Below are positions 14,797 to 23,358 of a stretch of 42,770 nt of DNA, piece by piece. Each line of letters begins with the position of its first letter. Position 1 is the first letter of the stretch. The stretch comes from Dehalococcoidia bacterium (GTDB lineage: Bacteria; Chloroflexota; Dehalococcoidia; Lucifugimonadales; UBA3495), in NCBI GenBank assembly GCA_022451925.1, contig JAKUNL010000011.1, positions 1 through 42,770 on the forward strand. The letters run 5' to 3'. Below the pieces are notes generated by a model, which was not told the DNA's origin, ran no database searches, and saw nothing but the letters and a program-made list of their open reading frames with translations. The position numbers were made by a program, and so were the translations under genes.

Positions 14797-16467
14797 TTAC
14801 CGCTGGGTCAGGTTTGTGAATCCGTCGTCCCACACTCTCTTGCCCAGATTCCATGAGGAGATCCGGTCATTGGTTGCGTAGGAGATATTCATGTTGCAGC
14901 AGGTTAGAGAGTTGTAGTTGTCGTATAGATATCTATACAAATCAACGCTGCCCGCCACGACATCCTCTGGCAGGATGGCTGCCTCCCAGTCTTCGATGAG
15001 CTTATCGACGGCCGGGTCATGGGTTGAGGTGAAAGCCCCCTCTGAGTGGTTGAGTACCCTCATCACTCCCTGGAATCCAGCCAAAGGCCGGTTGGGGGCT
15101 GCCAGGTAGCCGCTTCCATTGTCCAATGTATGGGCCAACCGCTCTTGTCGGTATGACGCGTATTCGGTTGGGATGATCTTAACATTGATGCCGATCTCGG
15201 TCAGGTAGGCACCGACAGCCTCGATAAATCTAGGTCCTTCAGGCACATCAGCCCGAGGGTATGACCGGATTCCAACTTCCTCACCATTATAGTCGGATGC
15301 TTCTATGAGCCGCTTTGCCTCTTCAGGGTCATAAGGGTAGGCGGTCAAAGATGTATCGACACCAGGTGCGATGTCTGGCCAGGGGTAAACGGCGGCTGGG
15401 GAACACTCACCGGCGAATATGAATTCACAAATCTCGTCTCGGTTGATTGCCAGGTTGAATGCCTTACGGACGTTTATGTCCTTCCAGACAGAGTTATCTC
15501 TCCATTGTTCATGGAAATAAAGACCCAGTACACTGGCGCCGTTTTTGCTGAAGATGTTTAGTCCGTCGGACTGCAGCTGAGGAGCTCTCTCGCGGGATAC
15601 GGATATAACATCAACTTCGCCCGCTTTGAGAGCGGCGATCCTGGTACTTTCTTCTGGAATGATACGGAACACGAGACTTTTGAAGATCGGTGCGCCGTCT
15701 CTCCAATGGTCGTCTAGAGCCTCTAATTCCATGAAGTCGCCTTTCCGTTGGTCAACCCACTTGTACGGGCCGCTACCGACGGGGCTTGTGGCGAATTCTT
15801 CATTACCTACGGTCTCGGTGTAGTTTTTCGGCTGGATCAACCCTTCAACACCCTGTATGTCTGAGAGATCCCAATTGAGGAATCCAGAAGGCTTGGAGGC
15901 TTTTATGGACAACTCAGTCGGAGATACAACCGTAATGTCGTCCTGTGAGGCTATCGATGCAGTAACCTTGGTCTTGTATGAGGCTACTGAATCTTCGCTA
16001 GTCATCAATCCTATCGAAAACTTAACGTCTTCTGCGGTTAGCGCATCGCCGTTGTGGAACTTAATATTATCTCTTATCTTGAAGGTCCAGTTGATGGCAT
16101 CAGGGCTCATGGACCAATCCATGGCTGCACCTGTGGTTTTATCCACTTCGCCTTCGTCATTGGTGCCTGTCAATGCGTCAAACATGAAACGCATGTACGA
16201 TTTTCCAAAGGCAAATTCTTGCCACACGCTTGGGGTTTCGTTGCCAAGGTCAGTCAAAGCGATGGTCAGTTTACCTTCAGGTTTGGCGGATGCAGGTACA
16301 ACTGTTGCTGGAACTGCGGTGGCAGCTGGGACACTTGTGTCCGATGAACCTTCGCTAGGGGCCTGGGTTGCTTCTGAAGAAGACCCACAGGCGACGGCCA
16401 CGACCAACATCATCGATGTTAGCGCAGCGATGAGGAACGGGATTTGAAACAATCTATGCCTGGGCAT
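14797..16467 (-). CDS. Extracellular solute-binding protein family 5 (peptide/nickel type) lipoprotein
   Basis: I chose the ATG at 16467 (556 residues, 'MPRHRLFQIPFLIAAL') because GGGGGGAG lies just upstream and a signal peptide begins there; a longer frame to 16560 is unlikely. The signal ends in a lipobox V-A-V-A-C, followed by a Ser/Thr/Pro/Ala-rich tether. The SBP_bac_5 domain is clear: 'NWTFKIRDNIKFHNGDALTAEDVKFSI', 'VGSGPYKWVDQRKGDFMELEALDDHWRDGAP', 'VRKAFNLAINRDEI', 'DPEEAKRLIEASDYN'. It captures substrate outside the membrane and delivers it to the two permeases downstream. The ligand is not predictable. Confidence 0.93.
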   Translation of the reverse strand: MPRHRLFQIPFLIAALTSMMLVVAVACGSSSEATQAPSEGSSDTSVPAATAVPATVVPASAKPEGKLTIALTDLGNETPSVWQEFAFGKSYMRFMFDALTGTNDEGEVDKTTGAAMDWSMSPDAINWTFKIRDNIKFHNGDALTAEDVKFSIGLMTSEDSVASYKTKVTASIASQDDITVVSPTELSIKASKPSGFLNWDLSDIQGVEGLIQPKNYTETVGNEEFATSPVGSGPYKWVDQRKGDFMELEALDDHWRDGAPIFKSLVFRIIPEESTRIAALKAGEVDVISVSRERAPQLQSDGLNIFSKNGASVLGLYFHEQWRDNSVWKDINVRKAFNLAINRDEICEFIFAGECSPAAVYPWPDIAPGVDTSLTAYPYDPEEAKRLIEASDYNGEEVGIRSYPRADVPEGPRFIEAVGAYLTEIGINVKIIPTEYASYRQERLAHTLDNGSGYLAAPNRPLAGFQGVMRVLNHSEGAFTSTHDPAVDKLIEDWEAAILPEDVVAGSVDLYRYLYDNYNSLTCCNMNISYATNDRISSWNLGKRVWDDGFTNLTQR

Positions 16468-16726
16468 TATCTCCCCCCTTGTTACCTTTGTTTTCGATTG
16501 CTTATCTAATTGACATCCTAACCAGGGCCGGCTAGGACCTAGATAATTGTTACTATCCACAAGTCTGGGGAAGGTTAAGCGACCCAGAGAATTTAGTCAA
16601 CTGATTTTGGCCAGTTTGAGATACTTGAAATTCTTCTTTTATGGGCGAAAATTCGCGTTGAGCAAACCTGTTAGCGAAATCAGTCCTTAATAGTCGTTAT
16701 CCCCACCTGTATTCAGATGTTGACGG

Positions 16727-17128
16727 TTAGGACTCCGATTCTTTCTCGATGATGTGTAGATACATGAAAGCGCCGCTTAGGAGGGTGGCGTCTTCGCAGT
16801 GGCCGCCGACCATTTCACCAGAGGAGCGAGCTGCGGCAATATGGATGTGCACTCGAAGGCCGCCGTCTGGTAGAGGTTGGATGTACCCTTCTGCGCTGAC
16901 TATTTCCAGAGGTTCGGCTATATGGTGACGTTGGAATTCAGGGGAACCTTCTTCCCAGGAACAAAGATTACGTAGTTTCAACTCGCTCAGGCTTCCAATG
17001 CAGGACGTAACTATGGCCTCTCGGATTCCATTCGACTGTGCCAACGATTCAAGGGTCTGGAGCAATGATTCACCGGCTTCGAATCTTCTGTAAATTATGT
17101 CTGAGGACTTTGTTTGCCAATCTTGCAA
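16727..17128 (-). CDS. PPC domain (DUF296) protein
   Basis: 133 residues from a TTG at 17128 with AGGAGAG 9 bases upstream. It matches the PPC/PCC domain: 'RRFEAGESLLQTLESLAQSNGIREAIVTSCIGSLSELKL', and the conserved 'HIHIAAARSSGEMVGGH' with the G-G-H motif near residues 95-111. In plants the domain is part of AT-hook proteins; bacterial stand-alone members form trimers and may bind metal or act as regulators. No DNA-binding motif is added here. Function unknown. It lies between the ABC receptor gene and the divergent GMC oxidoreductase. Confidence 0.85.
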   Translation of the reverse strand: MQDWQTKSSDIIYRRFEAGESLLQTLESLAQSNGIREAIVTSCIGSLSELKLRNLCSWEEGSPEFQRHHIAEPLEIVSAEGYIQPLPDGGLRVHIHIAAARSSGEMVGGHCEDATLLSGAFMYLHIIEKESES

Positions 17129-17465
17129 TGTAATTCACTCTCCTAGGAAGCTGACCGATATTGGTCCCTTTCGCTTCCCTATTTCTTCCAGTGATAACCC
17201 AGCCGTTATATCACTTGGGGCTTATTATAGATGGAATATTAGCCGAATCCGTCAATTGAGTTATCTTCCGGTCTTTTTATGATTTTATTAAACAGAGTAC
17301 TAGTGTTTGTTTTCGGGTCCTATGCTTGCCTGAATTTTGGCCTCAGTGTAGTATCACCAAAGCCTCTGATCACTGTGTCAGTCCATTGTGGTTGGAAGAA
17401 TTTAATCAGAAATATCGATTTTATAAAACCATGTGCATGTATGTACACGTAAATGAGGGAAAATC
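17129..17465. other. Divergent intergenic region, no gene seen
   Basis: This is a 337-base AT-rich spacer between the PPC protein gene and the GMC oxidoreductase gene. It must hold both promoters, but I see no clear -35/-10 pair. A GAGGG RBS lies just before 17466. The small plus-strand frame at 17097-17282 is a chance frame. Confidence 0.45.
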
Positions 17466-19040
17466 ATGAAATATGACGTTGTCATCGTAGGCGGAGGCGC
17501 GGCAGGATCTGTGTTGGCCGGAAGATTGGCTGAAGACCCTAATAAATCGATACTGCTTCTGGAAGCTGGTACGGATTATCCTGATCCAAACAGCTTGCCA
17601 GATGAGATCAAGTACACTGAGACTAGTTTCGCAGAATCACCAGATTCAGAGCACAACTGGGCCTTACGTGGAACGATCACGGAGGAGCAGGGTGAGATAC
17701 ACGTCGCTCAGGGTAAGGTGATAGGCGGCGGTTCTTCCATCAACGGTGCGGCTATGCAGAGAGGGTTACCGGAAGATTTCGATTCCTGGGCCGCTATGGG
17801 AAACGACGAATGGTCTTACGACAAGGTTCTTCCCTTTTTCAGAAAATGTGAACGTGACCTTGATATAAGAGATGACTTCCATGGTACCGAAGGACCGATG
17901 CCAGTCCGGCGTAAACAAGCTGGTGAATGGCCGGATATACAAAAGGCCTTCCACGCAGCCTGTTTGGATGAGGGCTACGGGACAGTTGAGGACACCAATG
18001 GAGCTAACCCAGCAGGCGTAGGTGTATGGCCAACCAACAATCTAGATGGATGGCGGATGAGCGCTGCTCTAACTCATTTAAATCCAATGCGTCATTGTCT
18101 CAACCTCACTGTAAGGGGCAGCGTGTTTGTTCGAAAAGTGATAATCAACGACTTGAAAGCCGTCGGCGTGGAAGTTGAAAGCGGCGGTGAGATATTCAAT
18201 GTTGAGGCTGACAGGGTTGTATTGAGCGCCGGCGCCATCAAGTCGCCGCACCTGCTCATGCTGTCAGGGATTGGTCCCAAAGATCAACTTGAACAATACG
18301 GGATACCAGTCCTTAAAGACCTGCCCGGTGTGGGACAGAACCTAATGAACCACCTCAGCGCCCAGGCGACTTTCAAAGTGAAAGATGGGCTGTCCCTCCA
18401 CGGCGACTCTGAAGCAGTGCATTTTGGGTTGCACTACACTTCGGATGGGTCTAGTGAAGCCAACGATATGTTGATGAGGACTACGCCGATGGTCGACGAA
18501 CGCGCAGAACGTAACCCTGGACTGCGCACAAAGTTCCTGAATGACGACGTACCTGCAGAGCGAGTGGCTAGGATTTCTATTACCCTTGGTTTACCTGATG
18601 GGTCGGGGTACGTAAATCTGGCATCGGCAGATCCTTCTGTCCAACCGACTTTTAATTATCGCTATCTCCAGAACCCGAACGACAAACGCCGAGTGAGGCA
18701 GGGTATACGGAAGGCGGCTGAATTTCTTGAGTCTGATGCATATAAAGACGTCTGTGATTATCGCCTTCATCCCACAGAAGAGATTCTGAACGATGATGAC
18801 GCTTTAGACCTGTACATTCGTCAAACCGTTGGGACTGCCAGGCATGTGTCTGGGACCTGTAAGATGGGACCTGATTCTGACACCATGGCAGTAGTTGATC
18901 AGTACTGTAACGTCAAAGGTGTGACCGGATTGTCGGTAGTCGATGCGTCAATCAAACCAAAGATCACTAGGTCAGGTGGTAGTCACGCTACCGTTCTTAT
19001 GATGAGCGAGCGAGCAGTCGAGTTTATAGCAGCAGGCTAA
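17466..19040 (+). CDS. GMC family FAD-dependent oxidoreductase (choline dehydrogenase / glucose oxidase type)
   Basis: This 524-residue enzyme oxidises an alcohol to an aldehyde or ketone using FAD. The ADP-binding fold is at the N-terminus (VIVGGGAAGSVLAGRLAE, residues 6-23; Glu33). 'GGGSSINGA' near 87-95 is the GMC signature 1 region and 'VVLSAGAIKSPHLLMLSGIGP' signature 2. The active-site His460 is in 'A-R-H-V-S-G-T-C-K-M-G' and a second His507 in 'S-G-G-S-H-A-T'. The N-terminus has no signal peptide, so the enzyme is cytoplasmic and probably uses an electron acceptor other than the periplasmic chain. At ~520 residues it lacks extra domains. A strong terminator follows. Substrate unknown. 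Confidence 0.93.
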   Translation: MKYDVVIVGGGAAGSVLAGRLAEDPNKSILLLEAGTDYPDPNSLPDEIKYTETSFAESPDSEHNWALRGTITEEQGEIHVAQGKVIGGGSSINGAAMQRGLPEDFDSWAAMGNDEWSYDKVLPFFRKCERDLDIRDDFHGTEGPMPVRRKQAGEWPDIQKAFHAACLDEGYGTVEDTNGANPAGVGVWPTNNLDGWRMSAALTHLNPMRHCLNLTVRGSVFVRKVIINDLKAVGVEVESGGEIFNVEADRVVLSAGAIKSPHLLMLSGIGPKDQLEQYGIPVLKDLPGVGQNLMNHLSAQATFKVKDGLSLHGDSEAVHFGLHYTSDGSSEANDMLMRTTPMVDERAERNPGLRTKFLNDDVPAERVARISITLGLPDGSGYVNLASADPSVQPTFNYRYLQNPNDKRRVRQGIRKAAEFLESDAYKDVCDYRLHPTEEILNDDDALDLYIRQTVGTARHVSGTCKMGPDSDTMAVVDQYCNVKGVTGLSVVDASIKPKITRSGGSHATVLMMSERAVEFIAAG

Positions 19041-19063
19041 TCTCGGTAATTCCTAGTTGGTGG

Positions 19064-19102
19064 TATCTCCTGGTTTGGATTATGCATTCAGACCAGGAGA
19101 TA
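19064..19102 (+). terminator. Terminator hairpin after the GMC oxidoreductase gene
   Basis: TATCTCCTGGT (19064-19074) pairs perfectly with ACCAGGAGATA (19092-19102). The stem can extend inward by six more pairs (two G-T wobbles) to a 5-base loop, giving about 17 bp in all. TTTCTCTC follows. It starts 24 bases past the stop codon. Confidence 0.75.
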
Positions 19103-19214
19103 TTTCTCTCAGCTTGAGGCTGGAAGATTAATCAGATTCTTGATGGTTTAAACAACCGCTGGACTGCGCTCACTGCTTCTTTTTCTAGTTTAGTCTTTTC
19201 CTAAGGCGCTACGG

Positions 19215-20372
19215 CTATGAGTAGAGACGGTTTACATTGGCGTAGCGAACTGGGTCTAAATCCTTGTCTACCAACGCTGGGTGATCCGGTCCGTATCGGT
19301 GAGCTCTGAATATGGAGTTTGCGTAGCCGGATTTAGTGCCGCCAGCGTGCAGACCTCCTTTAGCGAGGAACGGATTGATATATTCCCACGCTATTTCATA
19401 GGTTGGAGTGACCTCGAAGACTCGTCCGGGGGCTCCTTCGCAGATCAAGGTGTTGCCGTTGGGCAATCTTTCTGAACCGCTGATGTGGTAGCTGAAGAAA
19501 GATATGGGCGGGTCTCCTAGATACTCCCAAGCAATCTGATTATTACTTGGATCGACCTCAATTACCCGAGAATAACTCATTCCCTCTCTGTGAGGGCCGT
19601 TATCGAATAGTAAGATCCGACCATTGTCGAGATAGGTGGGGTTGTGCTGATGGGAGATTTCTCCGGGCCCCCACTTCCAGGTAAATTCCCCGCTGGACCT
19701 GTTCACTATCCCAATGGTATTTGTCTGACGGAAGCTCACCAATAGGTCACCGTTGTTGGTTAGTTTTAAGGAGTTTTGATGGGTCCATTCCAGGCGTCCT
19801 TCCAGCGGGCATATGGTGTCTTCTTCCAGACTTAGAAACTCCCAAGAGCGCCACTCATTTACAACATCGCCGGTTTGTGTGACCTCCCGCACCACATCGC
19901 CAAGCATCTGTCCCTTGGTAGTTCCTGCGCTGACACCGCCACTCACGTTAGCTGCTAACTCTTCCGGCATCTTCTCCCACACCAATACCAGAGTGTTCCC
20001 GGTGGACAGGCGTTCAAAATCGTGATGCAGAAATGGGTCACGGTATTCCCAGACTACGTTGCTATCCCAATCTAATTCTAGGATGGCCCCGGACGCGGTT
20101 CTGCCGCCTCTTGGCAGAATGTCGGTCTCTGGTCGGTTTATGAAGGAAACTTCCTGGGACGGAGGGCCAGTCCTTAGTAGCAAATTCCCGTTTGGCAGCA
20201 GGTAGGCGTAGTTTATTCCCTCATCAGATTGCCAGGTGTGGCAGACACGGCCTTCCATGTCAATAAGATACGTTTTCTGCCCGCCTAGGTTGCTGAACAA
20301 AGTGTATCCCCGATAGTTGTTTCGTGGTGAATTATGAATCAAGCCTGTTGGATGATGTGCGGACCAGCCCAT
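19215..20372 (-). CDS. Arylsulfotransferase (ASST)-family beta-propeller protein
   Basis: 385 residues with the ASST pattern: 'GYTLFSNLGGQKTYLIDMEGRVCHTW' near the N-terminus, 'LLPNGNLLLR', 'DWDSNVVWEYRDPFLHHDFERLSTGNTLVLVWE', 'WTHQNSLKLTNNGDLLVSFRQTNTIGIVNRSSGE', and 'SHQHNPTYLDNGRILLFDNGPHRE'. The family is a six-bladed propeller; true ASSTs transfer sulfate between phenols through a catalytic His in the periplasm. Several His are conserved-looking (H-H-D, H-Q-N, H-Q-H-N). No signal peptide is visible, unlike classical ASSTs, so the reaction is uncertain. AAGGAG is upstream of the ATG. It is divergent from the Gfo/Idh/MocA gene across a palindrome. Confidence 0.8.
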   Translation of the reverse strand: MGWSAHHPTGLIHNSPRNNYRGYTLFSNLGGQKTYLIDMEGRVCHTWQSDEGINYAYLLPNGNLLLRTGPPSQEVSFINRPETDILPRGGRTASGAILELDWDSNVVWEYRDPFLHHDFERLSTGNTLVLVWEKMPEELAANVSGGVSAGTTKGQMLGDVVREVTQTGDVVNEWRSWEFLSLEEDTICPLEGRLEWTHQNSLKLTNNGDLLVSFRQTNTIGIVNRSSGEFTWKWGPGEISHQHNPTYLDNGRILLFDNGPHREGMSYSRVIEVDPSNNQIAWEYLGDPPISFFSYHISGSERLPNGNTLICEGAPGRVFEVTPTYEIAWEYINPFLAKGGLHAGGTKSGYANSIFRAHRYGPDHPALVDKDLDPVRYANVNRLYS

Positions 20373-20437
20373 GACGCTGTAGTGCTCCTTAAATTAAATT
20401 TCAGAGTCGGTGTTCGTGCTGCAATGCGCTCTCGGTT

Positions 20438-20453
20438 TATCCTGTACAGGATA
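20438..20453. promoter_or_regulatory. Perfect 16-bp palindrome, candidate operator
   Basis: TATCCTGTACAGGATA reads the same on both strands. A second CTGTAC occurs at 20465-20470, one and a half helical turns or so away. It lies in the 227-base region between the divergent ASST-like and Gfo/Idh/MocA genes, where a dimeric regulator could control both. Confidence 0.55.
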
Positions 20454-20599
20454 CTGGTGTTCTACTGTACCTGAAATAATAAAAATAGGGATTTAACAAA
20501 TCTCTACTGATCAACCAGTGGGATGACTCGTCGGCATATCAGGGCGGAGTGCTCAGCGGTTGGCGTATAGTGTAATGATTACAAATTAGGAGCCATCAA

Positions 20600-21697
20600 A
20601 TGGCAGAGAAGATTCGCTTGGGGTTCGTGGGGGCAAATGTTAATTCGATCTGGTCAACGCAATCGCACTTTCCGGCTCTGCTGGCGAGTCCAGAAGTTGA
20701 GTTCACAGCTGCCTGTACCTCCAGGATTGAAAGTGCAGAAGAGGCTAAACAGGCGTTTGGAACGAAGCTGGCATTCCATGATTTTAGAGAAATGGCGAAG
20801 TCGCCTGATATAGACGCAGTAGCGGTAGTAGTGCGAGTGCCATTGCACTACGAACCGACCAAGGCTGCGATAGAAGCTGGCAAACACGTCTACACGGAAT
20901 GGCCCTTGGGCCAGAACACCGCCGAAGCAGAAGAATTAGCAGCGCTAGCTAAAGCCAAGGGCGTGCAGACAGCAGTAGGCCTTCAATCAAGGGTTAGCCC
21001 AGCTTTAATCTATATTAAGGAATTAATTGAGACTGGCTACGTGGGCGAGGTCCTGTCTTGCCACGTCACTACCATGCGTGACGGTTCATTAACACGCGCC
21101 TCTGATCGTACTTGGAATTTGGATATCAACCAAGGGGCCAATACTCTAACTATCGCCAATGGTCACGTGATTGATGCTTTGCGATTTGTTTTGGGCGATT
21201 TCGAACGCGTGGCATGCATGGTAACGACACAGATAAACAAGATGCCAGTAACTGGTACTGATGAGACTATTGACGTCACAGCTCCGGACAACGTTCGAGT
21301 AAGCGGACAATTAGAGCGCGGTGCAGCTGTGTCGGTACATGTCGGAGCCGTCCCATGGGGCGGTACCGGATTCCGGATGGAGATTTACGGTCGTGAAGGC
21401 ACGTTGATTACGACTGGAAGCGTCTCGTCTCAGCGAGGTGAGATGCTGAGGATACAGGGTGCGCAGAAGAGTAATGACCTGGCGGACCTGGAGATACCTG
21501 AGCGTTTCGTGTACGTCCCAGACGATTTTCCTAAAGGGGATCCGTTCAACGTCGGGCAGATGTATGCCCTGTTCGCTGAGGCAATCCGAACTGGCGAGAA
21601 CCGTCTTCCGACATTTGATGATGCGGTTGAACTGCATCGATTCTTGGATATCATCAAAAAAGCGTCAGACACTGGTAAGGAACAGCATGTCGGCTGA
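20600..21697 (+). CDS. Gfo/Idh/MocA family oxidoreductase
   Basis: 365 residues starting at ATG 20600 with AGGAG 7 bases upstream. The N-terminal Rossmann fold begins 'IRLGFVGANVNSIWSTQSHFPALLASPEVEFTAACT', and the canonical E-K-P dinucleotide/catalytic motif appears as E-W-P in 'GKHVYTEWPLGQNTAEAEEL' (residues ~93-112). This E-W-P variant also occurs in the Gal80-like subgroup, some of whose members regulate rather than catalyse. 'VGLQSRVSPALIYIKELIETGYVGEVLSC' and the C-terminal 'GREGTLIT' match the GFO_IDH_MocA_C region. The family oxidises or reduces sugars or related polyols with NAD(P). Without the motif Lys, catalysis is uncertain. Confidence 0.88.
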   Translation: MAEKIRLGFVGANVNSIWSTQSHFPALLASPEVEFTAACTSRIESAEEAKQAFGTKLAFHDFREMAKSPDIDAVAVVVRVPLHYEPTKAAIEAGKHVYTEWPLGQNTAEAEELAALAKAKGVQTAVGLQSRVSPALIYIKELIETGYVGEVLSCHVTTMRDGSLTRASDRTWNLDINQGANTLTIANGHVIDALRFVLGDFERVACMVTTQINKMPVTGTDETIDVTAPDNVRVSGQLERGAAVSVHVGAVPWGGTGFRMEIYGREGTLITTGSVSSQRGEMLRIQGAQKSNDLADLEIPERFVYVPDDFPKGDPFNVGQMYALFAEAIRTGENRLPTFDDAVELHRFLDIIKKASDTGKEQHVG

Positions 21698-21962
21698 TAC
21701 TGTTAAACGGAGTAGCTATGTAGAGCGGGATTTCATTAGGTTTAGATCGCAAGGCTGTTATCGTGCACTAAATGTATGATTCGGAATCAAGCCAATACCA
21801 CTTTGTTTATACGTAGGTTCGGTGATGAGATTATATGGGGCTTCTGGATGCGGATTAATTAAGAATACGTTAGCAATGATGCCCGTGAGTAAGTACGATA
21901 GCACTAAGTTATTAGTATCGTACCGTTAGAGATTAGAGTATATGGTAAAGAGGAGGATGTTC

Positions 21963-23027
21963 ATGGATGTTGGAATGATGATGATCTTCTCTAGCTACGG
22001 CTGGGAAGAAGGAACGGATGGTCAGATGTGGGAGGAAGAACTGCGACTTGCTGAGATTGCGGCTGACCTAGGGTTCGATTGCCTTTGGTCTGCGGAGCAT
22101 CATTTTAATGATTATTCCTTTGCGCCGGACAATCTTCAGGTAATGACTCATCTAGCGGCCAAATATCCTAATATTGATGTGGGTACCGCAGCGGTGATAC
22201 TTCCCTGGCATGACCCTATACGAGTAGCAGAAAACGCGGCGGTCTTGGATCTGCTCAGCAATGGGAGATTGCGATTGGGGTTTGGTAGAGGGCTAGCACG
22301 ACGGGAATTTGAAGCGTTTCGCTTAAACATGGACGAATCAAGAGTGCGGTTCGACGAGGCTGCTCCGATGATCGTGGATGCCCTTCAAACCGGATTCATT
22401 GAAGGTGACGGGCTTTACTACAAACAACCTAGAACCGAAATACGGCCCAGGCCGCAGCATTCTTTTGACGGCCGAATATACGCTGTTGCTTCTAGTGAGG
22501 AATCCGTTATTTCAGCTGCGAAACTCGGGGCCCATGTAATTATGTTTGCAGACCGACCGTGGGAGATGCGTTTGCCGGCCATCGAGCGCTTTCGAGATCT
22601 GCACCGTGAATATCATGGTACTGAACCGCCTCACGTAATGTTGACTGATTTCGTCATTTGCGGGACAGACCTCGAACAGTGCGAGCAGGAGGCCAAAGAG
22701 TATCAAGGTAAATTTGTAGAAAGTAATTTTTACCACTACGAATTCCTTGGCGAACATTTCCAAACTGTGAAGGGATACGACTCATATCAGCAGAAGGCGG
22801 AGATCGCTCGAGCCGCTGGGCACGACGGAGCCGTAAGTGGTTTCATGGAGGCGGCTAGTTGGGGTACGCCGGATAGGATTCTGCGCGGACTAGAAGACCG
22901 TCGCGAGCTGATTGGCGAGTTTGAACTGAACGTCGCCTTTCGATTTGGCGGTACGCCCTTTGACGTTGCTGAACGGGGTCTAAAGTTATTCGCTAAAGAG
23001 GTGTTGCCGGTTCTGAAGTCCTGGTAA
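21963..23027 (+). CDS. Luciferase-like (LLM class) flavin-dependent monooxygenase
   Basis: I chose the ATG at 21963 (354 residues) because GAGGAGG at 21950-21956 sits 6 bases ahead; ATGs at 21942 and 21957 precede or touch this site. The bacterial-luciferase fold is clear: 'ELRLAEIAADLGFDCLWSAEHHF', 'DVGTAAVILPWHDPIRVAENAAVLDLLSNGRLRLGFGRGLARREFEAF', and 'TEIRPRPQ' before 'IYAVASSEESVISAAKLG'. These enzymes use reduced FMN or F420 and oxygen to oxidise or cleave organic molecules. Substrate unknown. It follows the Gfo/Idh/MocA gene in the same direction with a 265-base gap, so it probably has its own promoter. Confidence 0.92.
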   Translation: MDVGMMMIFSSYGWEEGTDGQMWEEELRLAEIAADLGFDCLWSAEHHFNDYSFAPDNLQVMTHLAAKYPNIDVGTAAVILPWHDPIRVAENAAVLDLLSNGRLRLGFGRGLARREFEAFRLNMDESRVRFDEAAPMIVDALQTGFIEGDGLYYKQPRTEIRPRPQHSFDGRIYAVASSEESVISAAKLGAHVIMFADRPWEMRLPAIERFRDLHREYHGTEPPHVMLTDFVICGTDLEQCEQEAKEYQGKFVESNFYHYEFLGEHFQTVKGYDSYQQKAEIARAAGHDGAVSGFMEAASWGTPDRILRGLEDRRELIGEFELNVAFRFGGTPFDVAERGLKLFAKEVLPVLKSW

Positions 23028-23358
23028 ATCACCATCAGTTTCTAAACTCGACTCAAGAATAGCTTTACTATTAAGCCAAGAGTATTTAATTTCTGCGCGA
23101 AATTATAAGGATTAGGTGGTGATACGAATCCCTAAAACAGATTGTTGCTAAGAAAGATGGTCTGCAGCTCATGGTAACGACGGCTAGGAATGGTACCGTA
23201 GTATGGACTGATATTGACTCCTTGAATATTTGTCCAATCAGGACGGCGTTATGATTTACATCAATGTAGTCGGTGTAACTTACGCTGAAAACGAAGATGT
23301 TCTCTGGGAATTGATGGCTGAAACGACTTGTTTCCGATAGGTCCTGGTGCTGTCCCGA
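23028..23358. other. Convergent intergenic region with possible coding relic
   Basis: A 331-base stretch between the monooxygenase and the second MFS gene. On the plus strand, a frame running ~23122-23253 reads '...KKDGLQLMVTTARNGTVVW...' and ends in TGA; a second frame ends 'MIYINVVGVTYAENEDVLWE' to a TAG at 23338-23340. Neither has a clear start, and I recognise no family. This could be a decayed gene or chance. Confidence 0.3.
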
